A stretch of 64,000 bases of DNA, from contig VZRG01000761.1 of NCBI GenBank assembly GCA_013397435.1, forward strand, positions 239,492 through 303,491, in the 5' to 3' direction. The notes beneath the pieces were generated by a model, which searched no databases, was not told where the DNA came from, and worked only from the letters and a program-made list of their open reading frames with translations. Made by a program: the position numbers and the translations under genes. Shown piece by piece: positions 35,975 to 46,480 of this stretch (positions are counted from its first letter, which is position 1; every line of letters starts with the position of its first letter). This stretch comes from Erythrocercus mccallii (lineage: Eukaryota > Chordata > Aves > Passeriformes > Dicruridae).

Positions 35975-36175
35975 GAATCATCAAGGTTGGAAGAGATCTT
36001 CAGGATCATTCAGACCAACCATCAACCTAGCACCACCAAAATCACCTCCAAACCATATCCCCAGGTGCCACATCCAGACACTGGATCTTAAACACTTCCT
36101 TCACCTGGAGAGATGGTGACTCCACCATCTCCCTGGGCAACTTATTCCAATGCCTAACTAATCTTTCACCTGATA
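35975..36175 (-). mobile_element. CR1 LINE, 3' end fragment
   Basis: Plus-strand reading begins AGAATCATCAAGGTTGGAAG and continues with CATCCAGACACTGG, GATGGTGACTCCACCATC and CCTGGGCAACTTATTCCAATG. This is the reverse complement of the CR1 3' end and the last part of ORF2. About 200 bp is left. Confidence 0.9.
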
Positions 36176-39100
36176 ATATGGATCCAAACAGCTGCCTTTG
36201 CAGTGCTTGCAACAGCACAAAGCAGAATTAACCAGGTGAAAGCCTTGAAACATGATAAGACCAGGACCTATATACAGCAGGACATCCTGTCTTCCCTAGT
36301 TTTCTCTACAGGTTTATCAGGATCTCCAGGGTGTATAGACCACAACTCATGAACATCCTGCATATTCCACATGAATAATTTTTCCCACTAGACTCAGCCC
36401 ATGTCTAGGAAAAGACTTTGTAGTAAATGTGTGTTACTGTTCCCTCTTTACTCTTGCAAGACATATTACTGGGGTATCTGTACTACTTGATCACTATGAA
36501 GTGTTGCCATAAATTATTTAAAGAACAATTGTCCAAATAAATGAGCAACATACCGCTTATTTGTGAATGCACATTTTCTTGCTAATTTGTAACAACTAGT
36601 TTCCCACAGAAGGATTCAAGGCCATTACTGTGAGTTAGTGTAGTCCTACAATGTTTTATTTTTATGGCTTACCATATCCTTGACAAATACAATAAAATCA
36701 GGGTTTTTTTTTAATGTTGCACACTTCAAAGCAAATCCTGGGCAGATAGCCAACCATATAAGAAACACCAGAATATATCAAGACACACAAACTTCAACAA
36801 AATAACTGTTTTGGACAGCAGCCTCTGCCATTATAAGGCATAAAGAATCAATGCACTGAAGCTGTGAACATCTAATCAAAATAGGGGCTTCAGCAACGAA
36901 ATAGAGTGAATTAAGGGTTCTAATGGTCAGAGTCACTTGGAGTTAATGAAAGATTTTGCTAGTACAAAATATGCAATATTTTATTGCATTACTCATCATC
37001 ATGTAATCTCCAATATTAGACAAGCCTGTACCCACATCCTCCAGGCTATACCATCTAGAATTGCCAGCTGCTGCAGAATTACCAAAAGCTCTGATATATC
37101 AATAAAGATGAAATACCTCAGAGAATGTGAGTGTTACATTCATGAAGATTATTCCCTCATTTTTTGTTTATTAAGCATAACAACTTGTAAAAATAAACAG
37201 TGATGTAAATCCAGTTTTCCCATATGTCAGGAGAGTACATCATCATTAAATGATAGTATGCCTTTAGGCAGAAAAAGATGTGACAAAATTCTCTCATTCT
37301 TTATTCCTGAAATTGCACTACTTCAGATGGCATAATGTGGACCTAATTACTCACAAATCAAACAGCATACCTGCATTTATGAAACCAATACTTTGAGCAG
37401 TCACTGCATTCTAGATTCCATTCTCAAATAGCCCTGAAATATGAAAAAGTAGAAATAGCTCTTGCAGAACAGCTAGAAAGCCTGGTTTCACCCACCCTAG
37501 ATGCTACTCTGAAAGATAGTCTTGCCCTCAGTTGCATTCCACCAAATTCTTGCTCATTTATGAGAACTGGAAGAAGTTCAGCAAAAACCAGTAAAAGAAT
37601 TCTAAAATATTCTACAGACAGCCAAATATTTGCAAGTCCTGGGAAACAGGTCCTTTCAGAATCTCTCAGTCAGATGAGGGATTTGAATGTTTTTCACATG
37701 CTGGATAAACAGTAAGAAAAAAAGATGCAAACTACTGAGGTAGCAAGTAAACACAGCTTCAGCATCATACAGGGACTTCAACTCCCTGGAAGTCAAAAGT
37801 TTAGTAATTTAGCACTCAGTATCATAACACATAAACTTTCTGTCTATATTCAAGTTGATAAGTCTAAAAAAATTCATGTTTTTAATGAAAAACAAAAATC
37901 CAATTCTTTGGGCAAGTCTTAAAAGAAGTTCCTGGATCATTAAGTCCCATTTCAAGAAGCATCTTGAACAGGTAAAGCTATGTGTTGAAAACAGGTTTAA
38001 TAATCAATTCTTTGGGTTTTCCAAGGATAACTAAGGAGTCTTTGTAATCAATTCTACCTGCTTTTAAAATATCTGCTTCCACTTCCCTGCCCTCTGGCTC
38101 TTGTCCATTTATACTTTAAGTCTTTAGGACAGGGACTGCTGCTGACTGGAATGATAGAGTCTCAAACTCAGCTGGGCCTGCAGGCATTTTTTTGATGCAG
38201 ACCTTAATATATTTACAGAAAAGAAAAAAGTTATGTTCCTCAGCAGCTAGACCAAGTTTGAATAAACAGCCACCTATTTCTGGCAGTAAATACACCAGAG
38301 AACAAGCACTACTGTCTTTGATCTATGCTCACCTAACAAAATAGGACTGTTTTGACAGGTAATTTCTAATCAAGAGGATAACCTGGACAGTGCATTGCAG
38401 CTAACACTGGTGAACAACATTTTATTAAATTCATATACTGGTGAATTATCAGCTGTTATTTTAGTCTGTGTGTAGTGCAGCTTTCAGCATTATTGATCAT
38501 GAAATTTTAATATAATGCTTGGAAGCATACACTGGCATTTCAAAAGCACAATACGATTGATTTAGAACTTAGCTGCACTCGAGAGACAAGTCCTTATTGT
38601 CGGTATTCTCCTCCTCCTCTCCCTTTTCAGCTCAGCTTGTTACTGCATAAAAAGTTGCTTGAAATTTACGCTTATTCAGAATCCACAGGCCATGTTGGCC
38701 TTTATGATAGTGCCCTTTACTGAAACTCTTCATTTCTCCACAGCTTTCTATTACTCTATAGATTTATTTCACTTTTACCTCATTTGATGCTGTTATGCTG
38801 GGCTGTCTTTTCTCCAGCTCATACAACAGTGAAAACCCAAATGTAATCAAGCCTTCTTACACATAAAAGCATTCAAATCTGATGGTATGATACCTTGTCA
38901 TCCCATTGCCCTCATAGTTAATAGTCCATTTCCTTTTGTTTTCAACAGATTCACATTTTGGATAAAACCTTGCCTTCAAAATCAATTTGGACTGTAACCC
39001 ACAATATAGATTACCTGCAGAACTTAAAGGCTATTTAAAAAAACTCAACCAACATACAAATCAACAAAACCAACAAGTCCACAGTAAAAATACACCAAAA

Positions 39101-40021
39101 AATTAAAAAGGAAAAAAAAAAGCTGCTCACTATTTTCCCTTTCCCTATCCCTAGTACATTCTCCATCTCTTGAATATTACCTGACTTTGCTGACATTTGT
39201 TTCCCAATACTGAAATTCTGCTTCAGATATTGATTTTGCCCCAACCCCAGCAAACTGATTATTGCAACTCCTTGTAGTTTGTCTCCCTTTAGCTACTCAT
39301 CAAATGGACAGACTCAGCTCACACAGCCCTGCAGGAGACACCAAGTATCACTTGGTGCCATATCAAAAGACATCCTGAAATCATTCCAGAATAAACACAA
39401 GCCTGATGCCACTCTTGTGAAATAACACCTGACTCTGAACAAGCTCCTGAGGGCCAGTTTCATCCCAACAAGTTTCAGGCACTTAACTCATATATTCTAG
39501 GGAACCTGGAGAGAGGAAGAGATCTTGGCACATTCCCAAGGCATCCCACTGCTGCCAGACCATAGTCCTAAGAGAACTAGAGCTTCTAAATTCCTAAATA
39601 TGACCATTGTTTAATAACAAAATAAACCTTTTTTGATGTGGCTTTACTGAAAAAAAATCCAAAGCCAAAAAACTCCCACAAAACGGCCGATAACATCCCC
39701 CACAACAACCCTCATCGCACCCGCACCCCAAGTCAAAAGCATACCCAGTTGTACTGCTGGCATGTTTAAAGTCCAAAGTGAGATGCCAGCCAAATTTAAG
39801 CATGAAGAAACAGCTCCCCATTGTGCTACACATCTCAAAATCCATTAATAAATGACAGGAGGAAAAAAAGAAGCCCTCATTTTGCAAGGAGAGCTCCAGT
39901 CAGCCAGTTCCCACACCTTGGCTCTGCCCAGCAGAAAGCCATTTGACTCAGTCCCGCTGCCCTCACACAGGGGAGGTTATGGAAAGGTGAATCTCTGCAC
40001 CTGCCCAGTGTGCTGCTTTAG
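36176..40021. other. Unique non-coding sequence
   Basis: About 3.8 kb without a supportable gene. A strongly G-poor, C-rich strip with CpGs lies at 39661-39740. No repeat family was recognised. Confidence 0.5.
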
Positions 40022-40190
40022 GCTGAGGTAGAGAGAATTTTCTTCATAGCAGCTGTCGAGGGCCTGTATTTTGGATTTTTGCTGGAAACAGTGGTGGTAA
40101 CAGAGGGATGTTTTCCTTATTTCTTGCACAAACCCTGTGCATATAATCAATGCCTTTTTGGCTTCTCACGCTGCCCCCGCGCTTGGTTCT
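40022..40190 (+). mobile_element. ERVL-type LTR fragment (5' part of U3)
   Basis: The stretch GAGAATTTTCTTCATAGCAGCTGT, then GCCTGTATTTTGGATTTTTGCTGGAAACAGTG, then CTTTTTGGCTTCTCACGCTGCC parallels the 5' part of the LTR on the minus strand at 42933-43496 (read in reverse). Both have TTTGGGATTTATGCTGGAAACAGTG-type wording. The right half of the LTR is missing and no target duplication was found, so this is an old truncated copy. Confidence 0.65.
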
Positions 40191-42932
40191 GTGTGGCTGG
40201 CATAGCCAGGAGGAGTTTGCTCTGTGTCTGGCTAAACCAGGAGCAGGTAAGCCCTGATGCCAGGGAAAGCAGCCTGTGCACTTCAGGGAGATATCTGTAC
40301 CCTGCTATACCCCTCCCCTGTGGAAAAGCCCTGCACAATGCCCAGACCCAGCATGTCCCCTCGCAAGGGCTGGTCCCCTCACCCTCACCCAGGAGGATTG
40401 AGAGGAAAAGCTAAAAAGCAAGCACAGGATATTCTCCCAGTAGAGCAAAGCTGTACAGAGACAACCATAATTTGCAAAACACCAGATCTCCTCTTTTTGT
40501 TGCCCCTCAATCTCCTTCAGAGACATTTTATTATTCAGCAATGATTTCTCAGCTGTGATAATTATCAACAGTGACAGGCTACTGAAGGCTTAACGCTGAC
40601 TGAGAGAAGCAATACAAATAAGATCTAAGCAGAGGATAGACTATATTCAGAATTAATAGCTATTTTCCTAGTCCTATCATTACCTTGGCTTCCTGCTGTC
40701 CATGATATCACAGATACTCTAGTACCATGTCAATGGCTGAAGCCACAGCCAAACCATAGTCTCAGCAAGGCTGTGAGGAGGGAGAGCAAGAGGCATGCTC
40801 AAAGGGCAAACCTCTGGCCTCACAAAACAGAGCAGGGGCTGCTCTCAGCAATCCCCTTTACCATAAGGATTTCCAGAACTGAAAGCACCAGCAGTGCTAA
40901 CTCCCAGTAGGAAGATCACCTTTCATCTGGTCTCTGGCTAAAGAAACACTTCCCTACAGTATTGATAGCTCCAGCCTGGGGCTCTGTGTAATCCCTTGGG
41001 GGAAATTTAGTCATACATATACATCCTTCTCTCAACATGTCATGTTTTATAGGCCTTAAACGTAGGCTTCGATTCAACAAGCTCATCTTTCATTCAAAGA
41101 GTTGGAAATCACTCTAGCAAATAAACTATGAAAATTGCTCTTGCTTCCAGTCAACAAGTCACAGAATGCAATTACTTTGTACACAAGTTTGCTATTTCCC
41201 CTCACCAAAACAGGACAAAGTGTTGGGCTAAAATGTAGAATATACAACGACAAATTCCTTTTCCCCCTACATCATACTAGACAAGCAGCAGAACTGTTTA
41301 ACACAAAGAAAAGTGATCAGAGCCCTGTGCACTTCAGTGGAGACAAGTCAATAGCAGCTGAGTAATGTGTGTACTCCACACCAATATACCAGCTGTAACC
41401 CACTGGATCACTCAGTGAGGCAGATCTGGTCCCACATCCCTGTTCTTCCTGAAGCACTGCAAGTGTCCACTTCTGGGAAGACAGACCTCTGACTGCCAAG
41501 GAACAACATCAGACAGCTAGCAGTAGTTTTTACCCTGCCCCAAATGTTACACTTTCCCCAAAAGGTCATTAAATTAGGGAGGTATAATGCACAGTCTTCT
41601 AAAATGAGAAGACATAAAACTATAGGATGACTGGAAAGGTTGCTAGATACACAACGAGACTCCTGGTGAAGCTGCCAGCACCACCTCTGCAGTCCTAGCA
41701 CAGGCTGGAATATCAGCCACAACAAGATTAGACACAGGGCCTGACCTTTAAATGTGTGTTTGGAGCAGGCGTTTGTCTCACAGCTGCTAGGAACACTTTG
41801 CCATCTTTCCACCAATGAAACACTCCAGAAAAATTAATTCTGTTGTCTTTTCACTTTCACAAACCCACATGGTCATTAAGAAAGTGGAATTGAGTGTCAT
41901 TCCCAAAGATTCTCAGGTGACTAAGTTAGCATGGCTAATGACTTTTTAATATCTTGTTATGCCTTCAGGAAAAGTGATATAAGTAATGTAGTATTTTGTT
42001 TTACAGTTCTCTAAACCCATTTGTTTTTGTCTCATTTCAGAATCCCTCTTGGAGGAGCTCTCCAATTTGGCTTATTTTGTATTTGTTGAAATTTATATCC
42101 ATCTATTGTCCTAGTAACAAGGTTGAAAGCCAGGAAGCATATCATCTTTCTGTTTCTGAGAAGTCATTTCCTTCTGACTAACCTGGTCTCTCTGACCCAG
42201 AAGACACTGTATCATCATCAAATTAATTTTCCTCAAAAAAAGAAAAATAAGCTTAAAATGAAATAAGCCACGGGGAGCTGTGTGGAATAGGAATAACAGC
42301 AGACCGATATGTTCATTTTATGTAACTACTTCTGCTCTTTTATGAGCCAAGTAAATTATTCTATTCTTCCAGTTCTTGTGGCTTATTAAACATTAGAGGT
42401 GTTATTATAGCTGCAGCTAGAAGAATCTTATTTCAGTACTATTTAAATATGTTTAGGGTTTTTTTTTAAAGAAATGCATCTGTGCTTAGATAGAATTACT
42501 ATTAAGAATAAAACAAAACCAGCCAAATATAAACTGCAAAAGAATTACAGTCAAATGAATTGCAGGAGGTAAATGTGTTTCATAGAAAGTAATACAAGTG
42601 CTATCATTCAGACCAGAGACTACATTAGAGGAATTAGAGACAGATTATTGCTCATTAGGATTTTATACTGAGACTCTTATGAACATTTAAGCAGGCCTGT
42701 TCTCCACATTTAAACATCCTCCTTGGACGAGTTCAGAAAGTAAATACTAGGACACAATTATCTAGCATGTTATTTTCAAGCTTATGTTACAGGTGTCTTG
42801 CAACTTACTGTACTGAAGAAATAAAGCTGAAAATTGGTGCCTATTTTATCACCTATTTAGAATGCTGAATTTGCTACAACTAGACATAACATGTTTTTCT
42901 TACCCCTGTGGCAGAGTCACACACTTATTCAG
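40191..42932. other. Unique non-coding sequence
   Basis: About 2.7 kb without a supportable gene. The 135-codon minus-strand frame at 41408-41815 has no family resemblance and no splice support that I can see. Confidence 0.5.
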
Positions 42933-43496
42933 TGTCATGGGTTAATCCCAGCCAACAACTTAGTCCCAAACAGCTGCTCACTCGCTCCTCTACCAGTTGG
43001 GTGCAGGAAGGAATCAGAAGGGTAAAAGTGGGAAAACTCATGAGTTGGGATAAGACACTAAAGTAGGTAAAGCAAAAGTTGTGAACACAAGCAAAGCAAC
43101 ACAAGGAATTCATCCACCATCTCCCATGGGTAGGCTCAGTCATCTCCAGGAAAGCAGAGCTCTTCCATGTGTAGAGTTTACTTGGGAAAAAAAATGCCAT
43201 CATTCTCAAGGTATGTCATTCCTTCTTCTTTCCCCAGCTTTATGTGCTGAGCATGATGCCATATGGTATGGAATATCCCTTGGGTCAGCAAGGATCAGCT
43301 ATCCCAGCAGTGTCCCCTCCCAGCTTCTTGTCAGCCCCAGCCTCCTCACTGGTGGGGTGTGGTGAGAGGCAGAAAAAGCCTTTCAATAGTAGCAGCACTA
43401 CTGAAAATATCCCTGTGCTATCAACACTGTTTCCAGCATAAATCCCAAACATAGCCCCATACAAGCTATTGTGAAAGAAAATTGACTCCAGTTAAC
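42933..43496 (-). mobile_element. ERVL-type solo LTR, minus strand
   Basis: The plus strand starts TGTCATGGGTTAATCCCAGCC, the reverse complement of the LTR 3' end. It continues through GGAATATCCCTTGGGTCAGC and CTCACTGGTGGGGTGTGGTGAG to AACACTGTTTCCAGCATAAATC and the 5' end region near 43496. The order and wording match the plus-strand LTR at 43881-44479 when reversed (for example AAGGGATATTCCAYACCA followed by CATCATGCTC). No internal ERV sequence adjoins it. The 5' boundary is degraded and I found no matching target duplication, so it is older than or differently preserved from its neighbour. Confidence 0.8.
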
Positions 43497-43880
43497 AGCT
43501 TATAGTGCCCCACAGGTCACTTCAAAGGGAAGCACTGTTGGACACATCAATCCAGAGGCTATACAGCCCATATGGCTGTTATCAGGACTTGCAAGCATCT
43601 CTAATAGACAAGTGAGACCTTCACTAGCAGAAGAAATACTACCTGGGGAAAAGCCACTCACACAGAGGCAAACCTCTGACTACTGCCATAAATTGGCACC
43701 AGTGGGTGCCTCTGGCACAGACACAGGAGTAATCCATTTGGGTGTTGGCATGCTCCATGGCAGGGTTTTCCCACATAATTACCTTTAGCTAGAAAAATAT
43801 GTTAGTCTCATTCTCTGTTCACTTCCAACTTTGTCCTGCAATGTACCAAATATTTAGATGCCAGCTACTGATGTTCCTCC
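43497..43880. other. Spacer between two oppositely oriented LTRs
   Basis: 384 bp of unique sequence with no gene. It separates the 5' ends of a minus-strand and a plus-strand LTR of related type. The last five bases (CCTCC) are the left target duplication of the plus-strand LTR. Confidence 0.7.
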
Positions 43881-44280
43881 TGTCATGGTTTGGGCTGGGA
43901 TAGATTTAATTTTCTTCCTAGTAGCTAGTGCAGTGCTGCGTTTTGGATTCAGGATGAGAATAATGTTGCTAACATACTGATGTTTTGGCTGATGCTCAGT
44001 AGTGCTTCCCATAAGTTACTTAGTCAGTTTCCCATGCTTTACCAGTCAGGAATTGCTCATGAAGCAGGGATGGGAGCACGGTCAGGACAGCTGACCTAAA
44101 GTGGCCAAAGGGATATTCCACACCACAGAACATCATGCTCGGTCTGTAAAATGGAGTGAACTGGCTGGGATGTACCAGTCCATGCCTGGGGACTAACTAG
44201 ACATTGGTCAATGAGTGGTGAGCAGCTCTACTGAGCAACACTTGTTTCTTCTCAGATTTTATCTCTGTCTCTTCTTCATT

Positions 44281-44335
44281 ACAATTCAGAGACTCATACA
44301 ATAGTTCGAGTCAGAGGGAACCTTTTAAAGCTGTT
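44281..44335 (-). mobile_element. Possible nested CR1 tail inside the LTR
   Basis: ATACAATAGTTCGAGTCAGAGGGAACCTTTTAAAG resembles a reversed CR1 3' end (ATAGAATAGTT...GGTTGGAAAGGACCTTTTAAAG) at about three quarters of positions. It occupies a place where the LTR family as I recall it has simple ATT-rich sequence. It is short and diverged. Confidence 0.35.
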
Positions 44336-44341
44336 ATTGCT

Positions 44342-44364
44342 ACCATCATCATCATCATCATTAT
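44342..44364 (+). repeat. (ATC)n microsatellite
   Basis: About six ATC units inside the ERVL LTR. This LTR family commonly has an ATT/ATC-rich tract here. Confidence 0.8.
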
Positions 44365-44484
44365 ATTTTCTTTCCAGTTCTTATCTCAACCCACAAAGTT
44401 TACTTCTTTGTTTCTGATTCTCCTCCCCTGTGAGGGGTGGGGGAGAGGATGAGTGTCTGGCTGGGGTTAAACCAGGACACCTCC

Positions 44485-46418
44485 AGGACAGTTCCTCTCT
44501 GAGAGCTGGAAACTACACATTACCCTGGCTCTGGGATGCTCTCACCAGGCATTTCCAAGTTGTGCATGTGTCCAAAAAAGGTAAGATTATGCCAGCAGAA
44601 GGAAAGTTGTGCCTATCTCAGATACATTTTTTTCAGTTTTTTCCTTCCTCTGAACATGTTGCTGACAGCCTGTCTCTCTGTCTCATCTTCAGCATCACAG
44701 GCAAGGGTGTTGCAAGCAGCAACAGTCTGCTAATAGCTCAGGATTTCATTTGTGATGCGGAAGGTGTGGTATTACTGATATTCCAGACAGAGGTAGCTCA
44801 CACAACATCTCCTACTCCTTAGTCTCGTTCTTCCTTCAAAAAATTACCTACGAGTCTGTGGACAAAAAAACAATCTCAGCATCCAGCTGACTGCTACTTA
44901 GGTCCTCTATAAGCAGAGACAAAATAAATGACTCCTGTTTCAAAGCTCACCCTCACAAAGTAAATGCTTATACCTTTCCTACCACCTGATTTCTCAATGG
45001 TCATTCCCACAGAGAGGAAATTATGGCCTTCCTCCCATCCTACTGTGCTAACTGATCCTGTCAAACTGAAGATGGTCTGCTAAATGCCCTTCCAGAACTA
45101 GCCAAAGTGGAGCAATCTGATTTCTCCTTCTACTTGTGCTGTCGACACTTCTGGTGACCTATTGGGGGTTTAATGATGTGACTGCAGGGGATTCATAAAT
45201 GTCCTATAGGAAAGTCACTTCAGCCCTCTTTGTCTGTTAATCTTCTCTAAGAAAAGTATCATGTTATGGTTTGTGAGCTAAACTCTGCCAGCTTTCACAA
45301 AAAAAAAAAAAAAAAAAAAAGCTGTCAAAGCAGAATTTCCACAAAATCCTGGTCAATAGACCATTTTTTTATTTTTTAATCTTAGGTGACAAGTCAGAAA
45401 GCTTTATTCCAGAGGATTTATAAAGCAGGTTAACCTTCTCTGGCCCTGTATGTTTCTCTGGCCTTAACGTACATACAAATGGGGTTAAAAGCTGTTGTAT
45501 CAACAGTTATTATACTCCCCTATAAGCCATCACGCAAGAGACAAAGTAAAGCAATGACAGATTCACATTCTGGAAACTTGTACTTCCCATTGGAAAGTTG
45601 GAATGCACCCCTGGCCATTGTAGAAAATGTCAGCTGCAAGTACAACATTAGATTGCTTTGCATTTAAAATCTTTCACTTCAAGGACACTGTACACAGTCG
45701 ATGTATATTTATCTGCCTCAATGAATCTTCCGAGCAAGTACCCATAGTGTGGTTGTGCCACAGCTCCCCTTCATTTGACTCCAGACCTCGTTTTTATGAT
45801 GTGGTTGGCTCCTAAGTATACTTACCCTTAAACATGTTAAAGAAAGAAGGATCAATACAAATTAGATCACTCTGTATTAAAATACCCCCGCCTGTCCCAG
45901 AAAATCTCCTATATTCTAATCTTGTGATTCAGTGTAATTATGTAATGCTTGTTCAATGATGAATACACTGACAGGTTGACATTAAAGCCAAGCTTGAGCT
46001 ATTCTAGTCTGTAGCATAATGATCACATGTCCAGTAATAAAATTAAAGCAGTTTCTTGGAATTGTACCCTCAGATTCTGAGAGGGCTTCTCAGACTCACT
46101 CTGGTATAAAAAAGAAATGCCTCAAGAGAAAGAGGAAGAGCTGTAGCATTTCCAACAATTTTTTTGTTGTTGCCGTATGCCTTTCTGCCTTTTTTTTCTT
46201 CCAAAATACTTCCATCTGCCTCCTGCAGAGCTTGCTACAGCATCCCTATGTGCAAATAGCATGCTCCTCTATAATTAGCTTCCTCCTCTGTGACTTAATC
46301 AGTGATATTGTAAACCAGACACTGTGATAATTTGATCAGCTCAGTGGCAGTGAATTGTACCATGACTAAAAAGTCCAGGCTGGTTGTAACTGTAGGAGAA
46401 GCATCTGCTTAAGGGTAA
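44485..46418. other. Unique non-coding sequence
   Basis: About 1.9 kb without a supportable gene. It contains a 22-A run at 45299-45320. A 7-base inverted repeat CAGTGTA (45930-45936) / TACACTG (45964-45970) surrounds an AT-rich loop. Confidence 0.5.
45299..45320 (+). repeat. Poly(A) run, 22 bp
   Basis: An uninterrupted A22. No polyadenylation signal or recognisable retrocopy precedes it, so I treat it as a simple repeat rather than the tail of a processed pseudogene. Confidence 0.9.
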
Positions 46419-46480
46419 GGGTGATATAGTCCTTAGGTTAAGAGCACAGGACTGCATTTAAATCCTATAGCTAATCCCAG
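46419..46480 (+). mobile_element. Possible ancient MIR-like tRNA-derived SINE fragment
   Basis: GTGATATAGTCCTTAGGTTAAGAGCACAGGACT matches the opening of MIR-type SINEs (GGTTAAGAGCACGGACT). ATTTAAATCC then stands where the pol III B box (GGTTCGAATCC) would be, followed by AATCCCAGTTCCTG. MIR-like copies are rare and old in birds, so a real match would be Mesozoic in age. The match is about 60 bp and by eye only. Confidence 0.35.

Larger units (their letters stand above)
43881..44479 (+). mobile_element. ERVL-type solo LTR with perfect 5-bp target duplication
   Basis: The element runs from TGTCATGGTTTGGGCTGGGATAG to GGCTGGGGTTAAACCAGGACA. It is flanked by CCTCC on both sides (43876-43880 and 44480-44484). 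Five-base duplications are typical of ERVL. The wording is that of a very common avian ERVL LTR (TTCTTCCTAGTAGCT, AAGGGATATTCCA, TTATCTCAACCCAC). The TATA box and AATAAA signal expected in this family are decayed. A short CR1-like piece and an ATC run lie in its right half. It is a solo LTR with no internal sequence. Confidence 0.9.

Noticed and set aside
41408..41815. 135-codon minus-strand frame
   Set aside because: Composition is cysteine- and tryptophan-rich without motif, no family match and no ATG start; treated as chance.
44400..44450. G-rich GAGGGGTGGGGGAGAGG as a G-quadruplex
   Set aside because: Only two good G-runs; it is the normal G-rich part of the ERVL LTR end.
45299..45320. 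Poly(A) run as the tail of a processed pseudogene
   Set aside because: No polyadenylation signal, no target duplication and no gene-like sequence upstream; bird CR1 rarely makes processed copies.
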